Assembly: GCF_037325665.1 (NCBI RefSeq) | Contig: NC_090248.1 | Span: 25,063,297-25,127,296 of the forward strand | DNA: 64,000 nt | Direction: 5' to 3' | Source of the DNA: Littorina saxatilis | Taxonomy: Eukaryota > Mollusca > Gastropoda > Littorinimorpha > Littorinidae | Shown here: positions 37,001 to 45,599 of the stretch, in pieces | How the letters are laid out: each line of letters opens with the position of its first letter | Numbering within the stretch: position 1 is the stretch's first letter | Notes under the pieces: model-generated | Told to the model about the DNA's origin: nothing | Databases searched by the model: none | Seen by the model: only the letters and a program-made list of their open reading frames with translations | Position numbers and translations under genes: made by a program

Positions 37001-40000
37001 GGGGTTGGGAGGGGTGAGGGGTTGGGGTGCCTCCTCATGGCAGGTAAAACTTCTCTAAGACCTCTGTTTTAACCCTTGTTACACTGCAGTTCTTGTCAGA
37101 TTTGTTTCATTTAATGTTTTTTCAGAATCATCAATGACAGGTGAAAATAACGAGCTTTTTCACACAAAACAGACTGTGAACTGTGACTTTGCAGACCTGA
37201 ACATGAGACAAATTCTTAATAACAATTTTTTTTTTTAAATGTGTACAATTTAGAGATGAATGGGTTGAGCTTGAGATTTGTCACCCTTTCTCCTTAATTT
37301 TGTGGTGCAATGTTTTCTGTTTGCTTTCTGTAGGAAAACGTCAGTGTCAGCTGTTTTGTGTGAAAAAGCTCAGGACAGCAGTTGTTTTGTTAGTGGTATG
37401 GTTTTGGTTTATTGGGGCTCCCCTCTGGTGTTTGGGAAAAGACCAACTTTTCCTTGTTAAAATGTGAAACAGATAGACTGCAAATGTTCCAAACTTGATC
37501 ATTTAAAAAAAAAAGACTCACGAAAGGTATGTTTATGGAACATTTAATTATAGACAAGACAAAAAAAATCACTTTGCATTCACTACCTTTCTTGGTTTTT
37601 GATTCTTTGTTTCTTGTTGATAGGATAAGTACATTACTATTAAACGAGATCAAAGAGAGGGGTAAAAATAGGAGAGAGATAATACGTAAAGACGACATTC
37701 GCCTAAAATCAAATGCAGACTTGTTTCTTAAGATGAAGTAGATTTTACTTAGTGAAAGTAAATTCTGAAATTGGACTCGTACTTTAATGTTAAGAAATGC
37801 ATTTCCAGTTTGAGGATTAGCAGGTGTCTCACATGGTTTGATTTACATCACTGCATGTTGAAGTTTCTTGAGACTAACTCCAAAATGGCAGAGTACTGCA
37901 TGTTTATGAGTTAAATTCATTATTGAGCCCAAACTGAAAGTCAAGTTTCAAAGTTCTTTTTTCTGTGCGGATTTAAAAGAAAAACAATTTTTCATTTATT
38001 TTAGTGTTTATTTTAATGGATAACAAAGTCAAAGTGTTTGTTATTGTTATTATTGCTAATTCGCACATTGAACGTACACATATACATTGATGTGATTTGG
38101 GCTGCTGGTGCTCTCTTTAGTGGTTCATTTCTGTCACTGTTGGGTTTGCCTTTTGCTAGAAAGCCTTAAAAATGTTCATCCGTGCTTTGTGTGTTCTTTA
38201 ATTTTGTTCATACAGACACGCACTTGCACTGACAATGTTGACAACAAAATAACCGTAATCAAACAGTCTGTTTCCATCAATCCATCCATTCATCACACCT
38301 TTTGATGCATTTCTATTGTTTCTTGGCATTGCTACTGCAAAACACCTGTAAACCTAAGAACACACTTCATTATAATGTTTTGTCTGGAAAACAGCCATTC
38401 ATCCCTTGCACGCAGGCACTCACATATGGGTCATTCCATAAAGCTGTGTACCAAAAGTGTGACATGGATCGTGAAAATTGAAACTGTATGAATAGGTTGT
38501 TTTTAAGGTTTATGTGACAGATATAGACATATGCCACGGTGCCATGCTAAACAAAAGATAAGTTTATGCTTTTTGGATACGAGGGGTGGTCGGAAAGGTG
38601 TGTAACATCACACATGTTTAGCGTAAAATGTTGTCCAAACACACAAGACAGATTACAAAAAGCCATAGTATAATAGTAACAAGTTTTATTTGCTTCCCAT
38701 TCAGAGCTCATTCTGAATAAAATGCAGTCGGGGGGAAACGAATTGAAATAGATATTTGGTAACTAAAACGTATTTGTTTGGTTGCGTCAACCAACAAACA
38801 AACAGTATCAATAAGAAAACATCGAGTCGACATGCAGCTAGAAAATGAACATTGAAAGTCCAGAATCAGTTATCACAGAGACAAGTAAGGCGAGGTTAGC
38901 ACATTTTCGCGCCGCGTCGCAGCTGACATCAGCATATGTTGTGACGATTCGATTGGTCCATGACGTGGCGTCATCAACCGGCTTATGAATGACTGTGTTA
39001 TGAATGGAATTCTTTTGGTTTTAGTGACGTCGTCATTGAATAGACTCGAAATTCGAACAGATTTAGGTGCGTTGTTTTTAACACACGGCAGATCAAGAGC
39101 CTTAACAATTTTGATTATTAATGATTTGCTGTGTCTTCGAGTTACGTCGAACACACAGTGTTCCTCTCTTAAACACGTTGGTATTGTTTTGTGTTTATAT
39201 CTGAATCATGGAATAACTCAGATACAGAACAATACACAAACTATCAACACAATAGACACGATACTTTTTACCTCAAAAACTTTATTTTTCTACCAAATCG
39301 CCTCATTTTTGCGACCATATTTTTGTGATCATGCTTCGAAAAAGTCAATGTACTTTACGGGTTTTTACAGCTTATGTGTCTGAAACAATGTATTGCTGAT
39401 TTCAAAGCTACATGGCACAGATTATAAACACGATGGGCAACTGTTTAGATCTAGTTGACCACTTGCGCCTTCTTGTTATATTTGATTGATAATTCAATCT
39501 TTTCTAAGTGGTCCTGTCAGAAACATTATTCTTCCTTTACCATAAATCTAAGTGTCATGGGCGAGAAAAATCGCACAATTTCAAACTTTAAGCAGTTGGG
39601 GAGGGTAAATGCTGTAAGCTAGTGAAATCCGATGCTAAATTTGCCTGCTTGGTTCGCCCAGTCAAGTCTTCTGGATACATAAGTTTAGTTTGAAGGGACT
39701 GCTCCTTTTTTTGCTTAAATGCCCACTAACAAGGAAATCAGCTTCACAGACACAGGATTTCTTTCTCTCTATTTCGCAACAGCATTTAATCTGATTTTCT
39801 TCGATTTATCGTTTTCTGAAAAAAAAACTAGTCGATCGAGTGTGTTCAAATTTTGATGAAAACTCAACGGTTTTTTACCTTAACTATTACAACTGAAACA
39901 AGACTAGACTACAAAGAATAGCCAAAGACTTGACAAAGAGACACCGAGCATGTATATCACAAAATAAAACATTATTATGTTGAACTTTTTAAAAATATTA

Positions 40001-41214
40001 ATTTTAAGAGCGAAGAGTTGCGAAAGATTGCCTGCGTAACATTCGTCCCTCGTTGGTAACGACTCATAAAACGCTCCACGCCTGCTCCGTTCAAAAAGTT
40101 AATGGGATTTTTTTTATGGAAAAACCTTTCAGCGATGTTGAAGAACATTGCATGCAAAAGAAACACCAAGTTTGATGCGTTGCTAAGTGACAAATATCAT
40201 TTTTAATGATCCAGCGTAACCAGAAAAAAATATAAATGAAGCTTAGTGGCGACACGCAAAAGGCAAAATCACATTCAAATCGGATCAAATTGACACGGCG
40301 CACATTCCAACATGTTCACTACACATCAGTAATGCCTGATAATACACACAGTCGCATATTCGTGCGTACAGAAGTTATAGACACGTTTACGTAGTTCGCG
40401 GTTGGTTTTATAAACCAAATGTTGCGTAGGCAACCGTTATTTTTTAACGATCCAAATGCACACTGTAAACATGCGTAAGGGCAAACAGCTAAATGCATAT
40501 GTAACACTAGCACAAAACACAACGAAGATGTATGTTGGGGGTTTCATGGTCGCATTTCATTGGCAGCCACACGGATACTTAAAAACAAGATGTAAGCAAT
40601 GTCACAATAAAAACGCCATTTTGACGTCATTTTCTGTGTTTGCTTTCATACATAACATTAACCAACCTAACGATCTTCTTGATTTTATTATCGTTATCTC
40701 TTTGGTCAATTTGCAGTCTGCTGATATCCTTATATCATTCGAGAAGCAAGAGAAACATTCTGAAATCTAACTCTAAAGTCATGACCCTCTCGTGGTACAC
40801 AGCTTTGTAGAACGACCCATATGCACACACACATACACACTAGCACACACACACGCATGCATACACAAATGCATGCACACACACAAATGCATGCACACAC
40901 AAATGCATGCACACACAAATGCATGCACACACACACTCACACACACACACAGACACACACACACAAAGAGTTTTGTCATTGATTGAGTTGGTATGGTAAT
41001 ACAGTATAGACCGGTTGTAAGAAACCCGTGGGGACCCAAACTTTAGGTTTCTTATATCCAGTGTTTTCTGTAACCGGTTTGACCGGATATAAGAAAATAT
41101 TGCAAGTCGACTTTCTTATAACCAGTCATTCGTTTTTTCTATGTAAACTTGATGTTTTCACACTATTTTCGCCTTTACTTGTTTTTGTATGTTTAAATTG
41201 TATTACACACAAAC

Positions 41215-41245
<31 letters not shown>

Positions 41246-41286
41246 CAGAGAGAGAGAGAGACAGAGAGAGAGACAGAGAGAGAGAC

Positions 41287-41317
<31 letters not shown>

Positions 41318-44104
41318 CAGAGAGAGAGACCAAGGAAATTTTATCTTTAAAGCTTTTATTTCCAAAAGCAGTAAAACAAATAATGATGGTAATCCTGCTA
41401 ACGGACGCATAACAGGCATTGATTCAAATAAAGAGAGAATGTCATATGTTTGACAATTTGCTACATCTCAGACGAAATAACGTGCAAATGTAATGATAAT
41501 TCTTTCAGAGGGTTCGAAGTATAATCACCATTTGTGATGTACCTCGACAGACTTTTGAAATTGTTGAAAGCTCAGAGGGGTTTTCTCCATATATGAGCAT
41601 TTGTCTGTCTGTCTGTCTATCTCATCCCCGCCCCACTCACCCCTCCTCCTTCGACTCAAATTGAGCTAGGAAATGAATAGTGATCTGTTTGGAGTGAAAA
41701 GAAATCAGAACATTCTGTTCTAAGTACATGTATACTAGAAAAAATATGAAAAATATATTCACCCATCTCGATATTCAATGGAGATTCAAGCAGAGTTGTC
41801 TTTTGGCCCACTATGCCTACTGATTGGCATCTTTTGCCTCGCTTCTGTGCAAGCACTCACACTAAATTAGAAAGGCCACATACATACATGTACCCCCCGC
41901 GGGTTAGGGGGAAGAATTTACCCGATACTCCCCAGCATGTCGTAAGAGGCGACTAACGGATTCTGTTTCTCCTTTTACCCTTGTTAAGTGTTTCTTGTAT
42001 AGAATATAGTCAATGTTTGTAAAGATTTTAGTCAAGCAGTATGTAAGAAATGTTAAGTCCTTTGTACTGGAAACTTGCATTCTCCCAGTAAGGTAATATA
42101 TTGTACTACGTTGCAAGCCCCTGGAGCAAATTTTTGATTAGTGCTTTTGTGAACAAGAAACAATTGACAAGTGGCTCTATCCCCTCTCCCCCCTTTCCCC
42201 GTCGCGATATAACCTTCGTGGTTGAAAACGACGTTAAACACCAAATAAAGAAAGAAAGAATACATACATGTAAGCTTGCATGACCTCATGCATGGCAGTG
42301 ACTACCCAAAATAACTTCCGTTTACAGAGTCCAATACAAGGCATACTTAAGCAATTTATCACCACTTCTACTTGACAATCGAAGACTATTCATCAATTGT
42401 AATTAGCTGTTTAGCAGAAAAGAAAACTCAAACAAACAAACAAATCCCGAAATATGGATCAAAGTAAATTGGAGCTCTAAAATTGTAAAATAAAAATAAA
42501 ATTATAAGGTATTCAGCTAAACTTATTTTCTTATAACCGGCCATTGGTGCTGCTCGGGACCAGAGATTTCCTTCGTACAAACGGACTTTCATACATCCGT
42601 GTTTCTTACAAGCGAAAAATTCTAAGTACAATAACAAAGAGTAGATGCTGCCAGGACCCCCCCCAGCACCTTTCATACAAACGGACGTTGTTACATCCGA
42701 TGTTTCTTACAACCGGTCTATGCTGTAGTACTTTTCCACATTGAGAGAATTCAGTGTGGCAAAAAGCCTATGGTAGGGAGTAGATGGTTTGGCATCTCAC
42801 ACGGCATAAATAAATCCCTGCGCCTTGAATATGTGCGCGATATAAATTGCATAAAAAAAAAATTTAAATCCCTGTACCCACGGAATACGCGCGATATAAG
42901 CCTCATATTGATTGATTGATCCGTTTGTATGGCCATGTTGGGTTTGATGCGTGCATGCCTGGTTTTCTCCTGTAGATGGGTGTCGGCACAGAAGGTCTGC
43001 CCGCTGTCCTCAGCCAACATGCTCCGTCTTCATGGCAGCTCAAATTTTTTATCGAGGTTCTCTCCTCTAGATCCGCCGTGTTTCGCCTAGGGGCTTTCGC
43101 TGCCTAGTTGATAGGGTCACCTCGTAGAGGATGTGGTCATAGACCACGCACGGTCGGTCTTGGGATAGGGAAACGTTATGCTAGTCCGGAGGGATTACGC
43201 CACAATGGCCACCTCGCGAAGACCCAGGGTCCTAGACTAGGGAGGTCCAAGGGGGAGCACCGGGAGGGCTACCCCTCTACCCGCACCTCCAACACAATCC
43301 CTTCCCCTGGTAGCTTCATCCCCAAGGAGAAAACAAAGCTACCTGCAACACCCCATTGATTGATAACAAGAGAAGCACATGCTTACTCTTTTACCAAGTA
43401 GGTCATAGATTTGCACTTCGGTGTTAAAACAATTAAGTGCATAAATGATGAGAAGAAAACTATTATTGTAGCTAAGAACCAGCAATACCTTTATAAAAAA
43501 AAAAAAGGAAAATAAAAAAATATGTTATATGCATTTTTCACCAAAATATGAAAGATCCCCTGACAGTCTTTGTTCTATTACCAGACCGCACTAGTGGTTC
43601 AGTTGAACAATGACTGTTGAAATCAGAGTAGAATGTTATATTTTAATCAAACATACATGAACAAATAGCTTTTTGGTACTGATCCTGGTTAATTAGTCTC
43701 GGCCAGCTGCCTAAATAAGAATTCAAGTTAAACTCTGACGTCACATGGCTCAAAAAGGGAAAATGCAATGTTAAGTAGGTATGTTTAGAATTGTTTCTGT
43801 AAGCATGTTTTCAATTTGCTTGCTAGATAATCAGATTGTAAATTACAGCTTTTAATGTGGATGTGTTTGCACAAGTTCATGTGTGTGTGCATTCCTTTGT
43901 GTGAACATTATCATGTGTGGATATCTCGGTTGTTGAGCCAAAGGTCTATACATTTGTGAACAGTGTGTACCAGAGATGCATGTGTGTTTATGCAAAGAGG
44001 CATGGAGGTAATGTCTCTCTCCCTTGCCCGCTAACAAAACTGTCATTGTTTCTGTTGCAGAGGATGAAAAGAAAGAAGAAGAAATGGAAACAAGTGCCAA
44101 CTAA
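17595..44104 (+). CDS. THOC7: THO complex subunit 7
   Basis: THOC7 is a coiled-coil subunit of THO/TREX, which couples transcription to mRNA packaging and nuclear export (family knowledge). Coding exons: 17595-17616, 24555-24672, 27134-27261, 27786-27872, 29782-29839, 31464-31530, 32210-32279, 44061-44104. They total 594 nt (197 aa plus TAA) with consistent phases and GT/AG junctions. Recognisable stretches: DDDIIRRRLLIDGEG (human DDEVIRKRLLIDGDG), YQRMLSMLGQCEF, RIRKNRQEYDALAKVIQQHP, and ELRRKQFLVLITSIHELQ, followed by an acidic DEKKEEEMETSAN tail. Human THOC7 is 204 aa, so this is full length. From about residue 90 heptad-like Leu/Ile spacing predicts the coiled coil that pairs with THOC5 in known complexes. 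Exon 1 codes for only seven residues. Introns 1 (6.9 kb) and 7 (11.8 kb) are loaded with transposons. Confidence 0.96.
17868..17894. repeat. (AT)n microsatellite
   Basis: TA dinucleotide run in THOC7 intron 1, just upstream of a terminal-inverted-repeat element. Confidence 0.9.
17913..18888. mobile_element. TIR element with 8-bp TSD, carrying a SINE
   Basis: Perfect 30-bp inverted ends: GGTAATCTTGAACTTTAGCG... at 17913 and its complement ending at 18888, directly flanked by the 8-bp duplication AATCAAGG (17905-17912 and 18889-18896). Without the nested SINE (18133-18661) the element is about 440 bp and encodes nothing. GG-starting ends with an 8-bp duplication fit Merlin-type elements best, but P-, hAT- or other 8-bp superfamilies are not excluded. 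Confidence 0.85.
18133..18661 (+). repeat. family A SINE, complete copy
   Basis: Complete 529-bp tRNA-derived SINE, flanked by ATCATTT (18126-18132 and 18662-18668). The head (18133-18210) has an A-box-like TGGCCGAGTGG and a B-box-like GAGTTCGACCC, so Pol III transcription is expected. A body with CGGATGAGACGAAAAACCGA follows, resembling from memory a deeply conserved invertebrate SINE core. The 3' part holds two tail-like modules, each CCTGCGC...GCGCGATATAA, then (TGAT)n. The last ~59 bp match the 3' end of the LINE at 58722-62335. Confidence 0.93.
18915..19098. mobile_element. family D MITE
   Basis: Inverted ends AGTCTGTTTACGGTAAC and GTTACCGTAAACAGAC enclose ~150 bp of A/T homopolymers with repeated CCGACC...ACCCTATTTTT. 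Non-coding. Related copies are at 33731-34360 and, in part, at 36376-36645. Confidence 0.8.
19416..19492 (+). repeat. tRNA-like sequence (SINE head or tRNA pseudogene)
   Basis: Contains A-box-like TTAGCTCAGTCGG and B-box-like AGGTTCGAGCC at tRNA-like spacing. The acceptor arms do not pair convincingly, and an AT-rich tail (TCTTTTATTTTCTTTAATTT) follows, so a SINE head or pseudogene is more likely than a functional tRNA. Confidence 0.55.
19817..20275. mobile_element. hAT-like non-autonomous element
   Basis: Ends CAGGGGCAGATCC and GGATCCGCCCCTG are inverted with one mismatch and resemble a common hAT-type terminus. The interior repeats CTCAGATTGCA...GATTGCTCAATTTTTCTTG three times and carries GGGGGAGCATGCCCCCGAAC, a motif also in the 36013-36369 element. 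No clear target duplication. Confidence 0.65.
20364..20472. repeat. 36-bp tandem repeat, 3 units
   Basis: Three GC-rich 36-bp units, GAGCCCCCAGGCTCGGGAAC plus CGACTC(G/T)CCGGTGCTT, nearly identical. Since 36 is a multiple of 3, open frames cross it, but no gene is implied. A related GGCTCGGGAACCGG lies at 19346. Confidence 0.9.
20716..20913 (-). repeat. two tRNA 3'-half fragments
   Basis: At 20716-20748 and 20881-20913 the minus strand reads a T-arm CCGGGTTCGATTCCCGG (second copy one change) followed by CATGGGCGGTC. No 5' half of a tRNA is present, so these are fragments or retroposed SINE pieces, separated by AT-rich repeats. Confidence 0.6.
21640..21950. repeat. ~61-bp degenerate tandem repeat, 4-5 units
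   Basis: GGCATACAGCTGTGACCTTG recurs at about 21699, 21760, 21827 and 21888, with GCAGTAATCTACCGCTA between units. Spacing is 61, 67 and 61 bp. Confidence 0.85.
22085..22386 (-). repeat. tRNA-derived SINE (family T)
   Basis: On the minus strand from 22386: CCCGGTAGCTCAGTTGGTAG (A box), anticodon-like region, CAGGTTCGAATTCGGGCC (B box), a ~220-bp body with GCACGTAAAAGACC, and a TGAAAAATGAAAA-type tail near 22085. Head-body-tail layout is typical of a SINE; the tRNA folding ends at the body junction. Confidence 0.8.
22550..22740. mobile_element. pogo-like MITE, degraded
   Basis: ACAGTTGAACCCCCTTTTAA at 22556 resembles the pogo-type terminus TACAGTGGAACCCCC. The right side (AGTTCCGCTGAA at about 22729) is a weak inverted partner. 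Non-coding. Confidence 0.5.
22961..24171 (-). mobile_element. CR1/L2-like LINE, 5'-truncated
   Basis: Minus-strand LINE remnant of ~1.2 kb: the last part of the reverse transcriptase ORF (24170-23710), a ~700-bp 3' UTR, and a 3' end GCGCTTAGAGCC...AGGCGCAATATAAA ending in (ATT)n. It is inserted in a family A SINE, disrupting that copy. Its 3' end shares the GCGCTTAGA...GCGC-ATATAA pattern with the larger LINE at 58722 but is a different family. Confidence 0.88.
23710..24171 (-). pseudogene. LINE ORF2 C-terminal fragment
   Basis: About 150 codons of a non-LTR reverse transcriptase C-terminus: [45 protein letters not shown] and APSIWNSLPMSVR, ending in a stop at 23710-23712. These blocks characterise the post-RT region of CR1/L2-group LINEs. 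No catalytic FADD motif remains, so the fragment cannot encode an active enzyme. The longer open frame upstream is SINE sequence read through by chance. Confidence 0.88.
24972..25117. repeat. 146-bp foldback (hairpin) element
   Basis: Arms 24972-25014 and 25075-25117 are inverted copies (GAGGTTACATGCCGAGTCTC / complement GAGGTTACATACCTCGTCTC) with few mismatches, and a second nested stem (TCATGAAAAA / TTTTTCATGA) continues inward, so nearly the whole 146 bp folds back. A matching arm sits at about 46535-46605. Confidence 0.8.
25118..27133. other. rest of THOC7 intron 2
   Basis: AT-rich intronic DNA with a (GT)n run at about 26238-26261. No further element or gene recognised. Confidence 0.45.
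28014..29218. mobile_element. pogo-like non-autonomous transposon
   Basis: 1205 bp in THOC7 intron 4, flanked by TA (28012-28013 and 29219-29220), with inverted ends CAGCAGTCCCTCTCATGAAC and, on the other strand, CAGCAGTCCCTGCAATGTAC. TGTCCGTACATTGCAGGTGT recurs at 28050, 29035 and 29160, forming subterminal repeats. No transposase frame, so movement would need a trans-acting relative. Termini suit the pogo/Tigger branch of Tc1/mariner. Confidence 0.82.
29240..29781. other. rest of THOC7 intron 4
   Basis: AT-rich intronic DNA with no recognised feature before the exon 5 acceptor. Confidence 0.45.
30718..31433. mobile_element. piggyBac-like non-autonomous transposon
   Basis: 716 bp flanked by TTAA (30714-30717 and 31434-31437), the piggyBac target site. 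Ends are CCCTTTCGCTGCC on the left and, complemented, CCCCTTGACTGCC on the right. Two palindromes GACGGGTAAACCCGTC and GACGGGTATACCCGTC lie subterminally on the right. A 67-codon open frame on the minus strand (31242-31039) has no clear transposase motif. Confidence 0.82.
31790..31925. repeat. (CA)n microsatellite
   Basis: Long CA dinucleotide tract in THOC7 intron 6, preceded by imperfect CA/CATA repeats. Confidence 0.97.
32515..33385 (-). mobile_element. family C repeat, full length
   Basis: Complement of the 49432-50332 copy. The hairpin end (TGAAGTTTTGACTAAAT) comes first, then CGAGACGAGGGTCGTGGTGT, a (GT)n tract, TGACGTCATATCCGGC, and the far end CGCCTTACGCGACTTG. About 870 bp, non-coding, in THOC7 intron 7. 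Confidence 0.85.
33417..33597 (+). repeat. family A SINE, 3' fragment
   Basis: Starts in GGCCGATGTGAATGCGTGAT, has a small internal deletion in the first tail module, and ends in (TGAT)n. Confidence 0.87.
33731..34360. mobile_element. family D MITE interrupted by another element
   Basis: Left end AGTCTGTTTACGGTATCC and right end TTCGTAAACAGACT match family D. The middle holds a ~380-bp insert (33888-34270) with inverted ends GGCTCACGTAAG / CTTACGTGAGCC, a (CA)n tract at about 33937-34000, and CTCGGCCCGCTCAAAATAAC. The insert encodes nothing. Confidence 0.72.
34454..34819. mobile_element. hAT-like MITE, 6-bp TSD (copy 1)
   Basis: 366 bp with perfect 15-bp inverted ends CAGACCTGGGAACCC / GGGTTCCCAGGTCTG, flanked exactly by TACAAT (34448-34453 and 34820-34825). 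AT-rich, non-coding interior. It sits on the left end of the pogo-like element that follows. Confidence 0.85.
34822..35937. mobile_element. pogo-like element swollen by a minisatellite
   Basis: Left end TACAATGAAACCCCACCTTT and right end, complemented, TACACTGAAAATCCCCTTTC form imperfect inverted termini of pogo type. Between about 34918 and 35925 the sequence is ~26 tandem units of 36-42 bp, GGGTCTTGAAAG-(TG)n-(G)n-TTAAACCAA, differing mostly in TG and G run lengths. The unit resembles the subterminal GTCTTAAAAGGGAGGTAAAC of the related copy at 22622. Confidence 0.75.
36013..36369. mobile_element. hAT-like MITE, 6-bp TSD (copy 2)
   Basis: 357 bp, inverted ends CAGGCATGAAAA / TTTTCATGCCTG, flanked by TAACAT (36007-36012 and 36370-36375). 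The interior has CCGTATTTT repeats, GGGGGAGCATGCCCCCGGAC and three GGCGCTACGCGCC-like palindromes. Confidence 0.88.
36376..36645. mobile_element. family D-related element, degraded
   Basis: Contains AAAAATAGGGTAGGAAGGTAGG near the left and AAAAATAGGGTAGGTCGGCT with TTACTGTAAC near the right, the complement of family D motifs. Ends are not clean. Confidence 0.5.
36674..36975. mobile_element. hAT-like MITE, 6-bp TSD (copy 3)
   Basis: 302 bp, inverted ends CAGGCATGGGAATT / AATTCCCATGCCTG, flanked by TTAGAA (36668-36673 and 36976-36981). Inner sequence GTCCGCGAAATCGCGGATTT is itself palindromic. Non-coding. Confidence 0.9.
36982..40800. other. THOC7 intron 7, middle part, nothing clear
   Basis: About 3.8 kb of AT-rich intronic DNA. 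Short ORFs (up to 132 codons) have no recognisable domains. GGGTCATTCCATAAAG at 38427 and GAGGGGTGGTCGGAAAGGTG at 38581 look like transposon-type sequence, but I could not find partners. Confidence 0.4.
40822..40965. repeat. CA-rich minisatellite (ATGCATG units)
   Basis: CACACACAAATGCATG repeated several times within a CA tract. Confidence 0.88.
41002..42725. mobile_element. pogo-like non-autonomous transposon with nested SINE
   Basis: TA-flanked (41000-41001 and 42726-42727) with inverted ends CAGTATAGACCGGTTGTAAG and, complemented, CAGCATAGACCGGTTGTAAG. Subterminal copies of CTTATAACCGGCCA-like sequence occur at 41108 and 42531. It contains a GA-rich tract (41213-41332) and a family B copy (41893-42262). 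No transposase frame. Confidence 0.82.
41893..42262 (+). repeat. family B SINE-like repeat, full length
   Basis: Plus-strand copy: head CCCCCCGCGGGTTAGGGGG, tail CCAAATAAAGAAAGAAAGAA. Flanked by TACATACATGTA on both sides (about 41882 and 42261), a 12-bp target duplication. Confidence 0.88.
42793..42920 (+). repeat. family A SINE, 3' fragment
   Basis: Begins CATCTCACACGGCATAAATA and ends in (TGAT)n; part of the second tail module (GCGCTTAGAACTG) is deleted. Confidence 0.87.
43030..43370 (+). other. GC-rich unidentified block in THOC7 intron 7
   Basis: A ~340-bp block far richer in G+C than its surroundings, with an 83-codon open frame (43108-43359) containing GIGKRYASPEGLRHNGHL. It ends in a possible stem (GGTAGCTTC...AAGCTACC). 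I do not recognise a family; it may be a fragment of a larger mobile element. Confidence 0.4.
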
Positions 44105-44202
44105 AAAACCACAAACTTCATCACTGAAAAACTTGCTTCTCATTGTGCTCTCATCTTTACCATTTGCCAGCCTGTCCTAAGAATGTGAAGTGTTGTCGTT
44201 AA

Positions 44203-44208
44203 AATAAA
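44203..44208 (+). promoter_or_regulatory. THOC7 polyadenylation signal
   Basis: AATAAA 99 nt after the THOC7 stop codon, followed by T-rich and GT-rich sequence (44240 onward) suitable for cleavage/polyadenylation. Confidence 0.75.
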
Positions 44209-44237
44209 TATTTGCTTTATATACACATTAAAATATT

Positions 44238-44456
<219 letters not shown>

Positions 44457-44894
44457 ATCTGTGTCTGTGTGCGAGCATGTGACTGTGAGTTGGTCTATCT
44501 GTTTGATTGTTTCTGTCTTTGGATAGAAAAAAACAAAACTGTAGCACAGAAATCAACATCCACACTTTTAAAAATCAACCAAAATAAAAAAAATTCAACA
44601 GTTTACAAACAGTAAATATATTCTCAACTCATCTGTTTACTTTTGATCCCTCCCCTTTTCTGGGATGGTACTACTTGTGTACATCCTTGTGAAGTTCATT
44701 GTTCTGTATGCAGACCTGGTACTGAAGACGTTTAGTTGAGCGTCTTTAATCACTGGACCCTAGACTTCATCTTGACTTTGGATTACCTTTTCTTTGTGTC
44801 GTGTTGTATAAAACAAAGCAGCCCTGCCATCAAATACTATCTTCAGCGGCATCAAAGTACTTTGAGTGTACATGAACTCACTCTTTTTCCTCCG

Positions 44895-44985
44895 AAAGCG
44901 GCGTATGGCTGCCTAAATGGCGGGGTAAAAACGGTCATACACGTAAAAGCCGTGGGAGTTTCAGCCCATGAACGAACAAACAAAC
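44895..44985 (+). repeat. family F SINE-like repeat
   Basis: CGAAAGCGGCGTATGGCTGC, CTAAATGGCGGGGTAAAAAC and TTTCAGCCCATGAACG match copies at 55946 and 56475; here the (GAA)n tail has been lost. Confidence 0.7.
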
Positions 44986-45104
44986 TCACTCTTTTTACAT
45001 ACAGTCTTTTTTTCTTGCGTGTGATGGTCTGTGTGCGCTTGCGTGTGTACCACTGTTTGCGTGTACATGAGCGTGTATGTTTATGTGTGCGACAGACAGT
45101 GTAG

Positions 45105-45364
45105 CCTAGATAGTTTCAAACGCGGAGACCGCATTGAAAACCAAAAGAACAAAATTTAATCGGCCCTGGATTGCCAAAAAGGGACCAAAAAAAAATCATC
45201 AACCAGCCACCTCTATGTCTGCCCACCTTTCGCAACCACGAACACAGGCAGCTGGGCAGTGAAATACAAGTTATAATCGCTCTGTGGTCCACGGCTGATC
45301 CATGTTTGTTTATTCTTTCTTTTAGTGAACATTCGCTCAGTTAAAACTTTATATTTACTAACTT
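45105..45364. other. intergenic, no gene recognised
   Basis: About 260 bp between repeats, no feature recognised. Confidence 0.35.
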
Positions 45365-45470
45365 TTCCTCAGACTGTCAAGGGAGCAGAGTGGCCACGGG
45401 AATAAAAGCGACAGTATCCAAACACTGTCAACTCCCAAGTCGTGGGTTCAAATCCCACTCCCGTCAATAT
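45365..45470 (+). repeat. tRNA-like sequence, possible SINE head
   Basis: AGAGTGGCCACGGGAATAAA resembles an A box region and GTCGTGGGTTCAAATCCCAC a B box and T arm. The cloverleaf arms are irregular, so a SINE head or pseudogene is more likely than a tRNA gene. Confidence 0.45.
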
Positions 45471-45599
45471 TTCTGTGTGCGTTTGTGTGTCTGTACGTGT
45501 GTATCCCGACCGCTGCAAGACTGGTACCAGCTAGCGTGATGTACGTGTGTGTGTGTCTCTGTGTGTGTTGGTGTCATATGAAAATGGAGGATCCAACCC

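Noticed and set aside
38985-39383. 132-codon ORF in THOC7 intron 7
   Set aside because: No domain, no plausible splice context, AT-rich composition like its surroundings.
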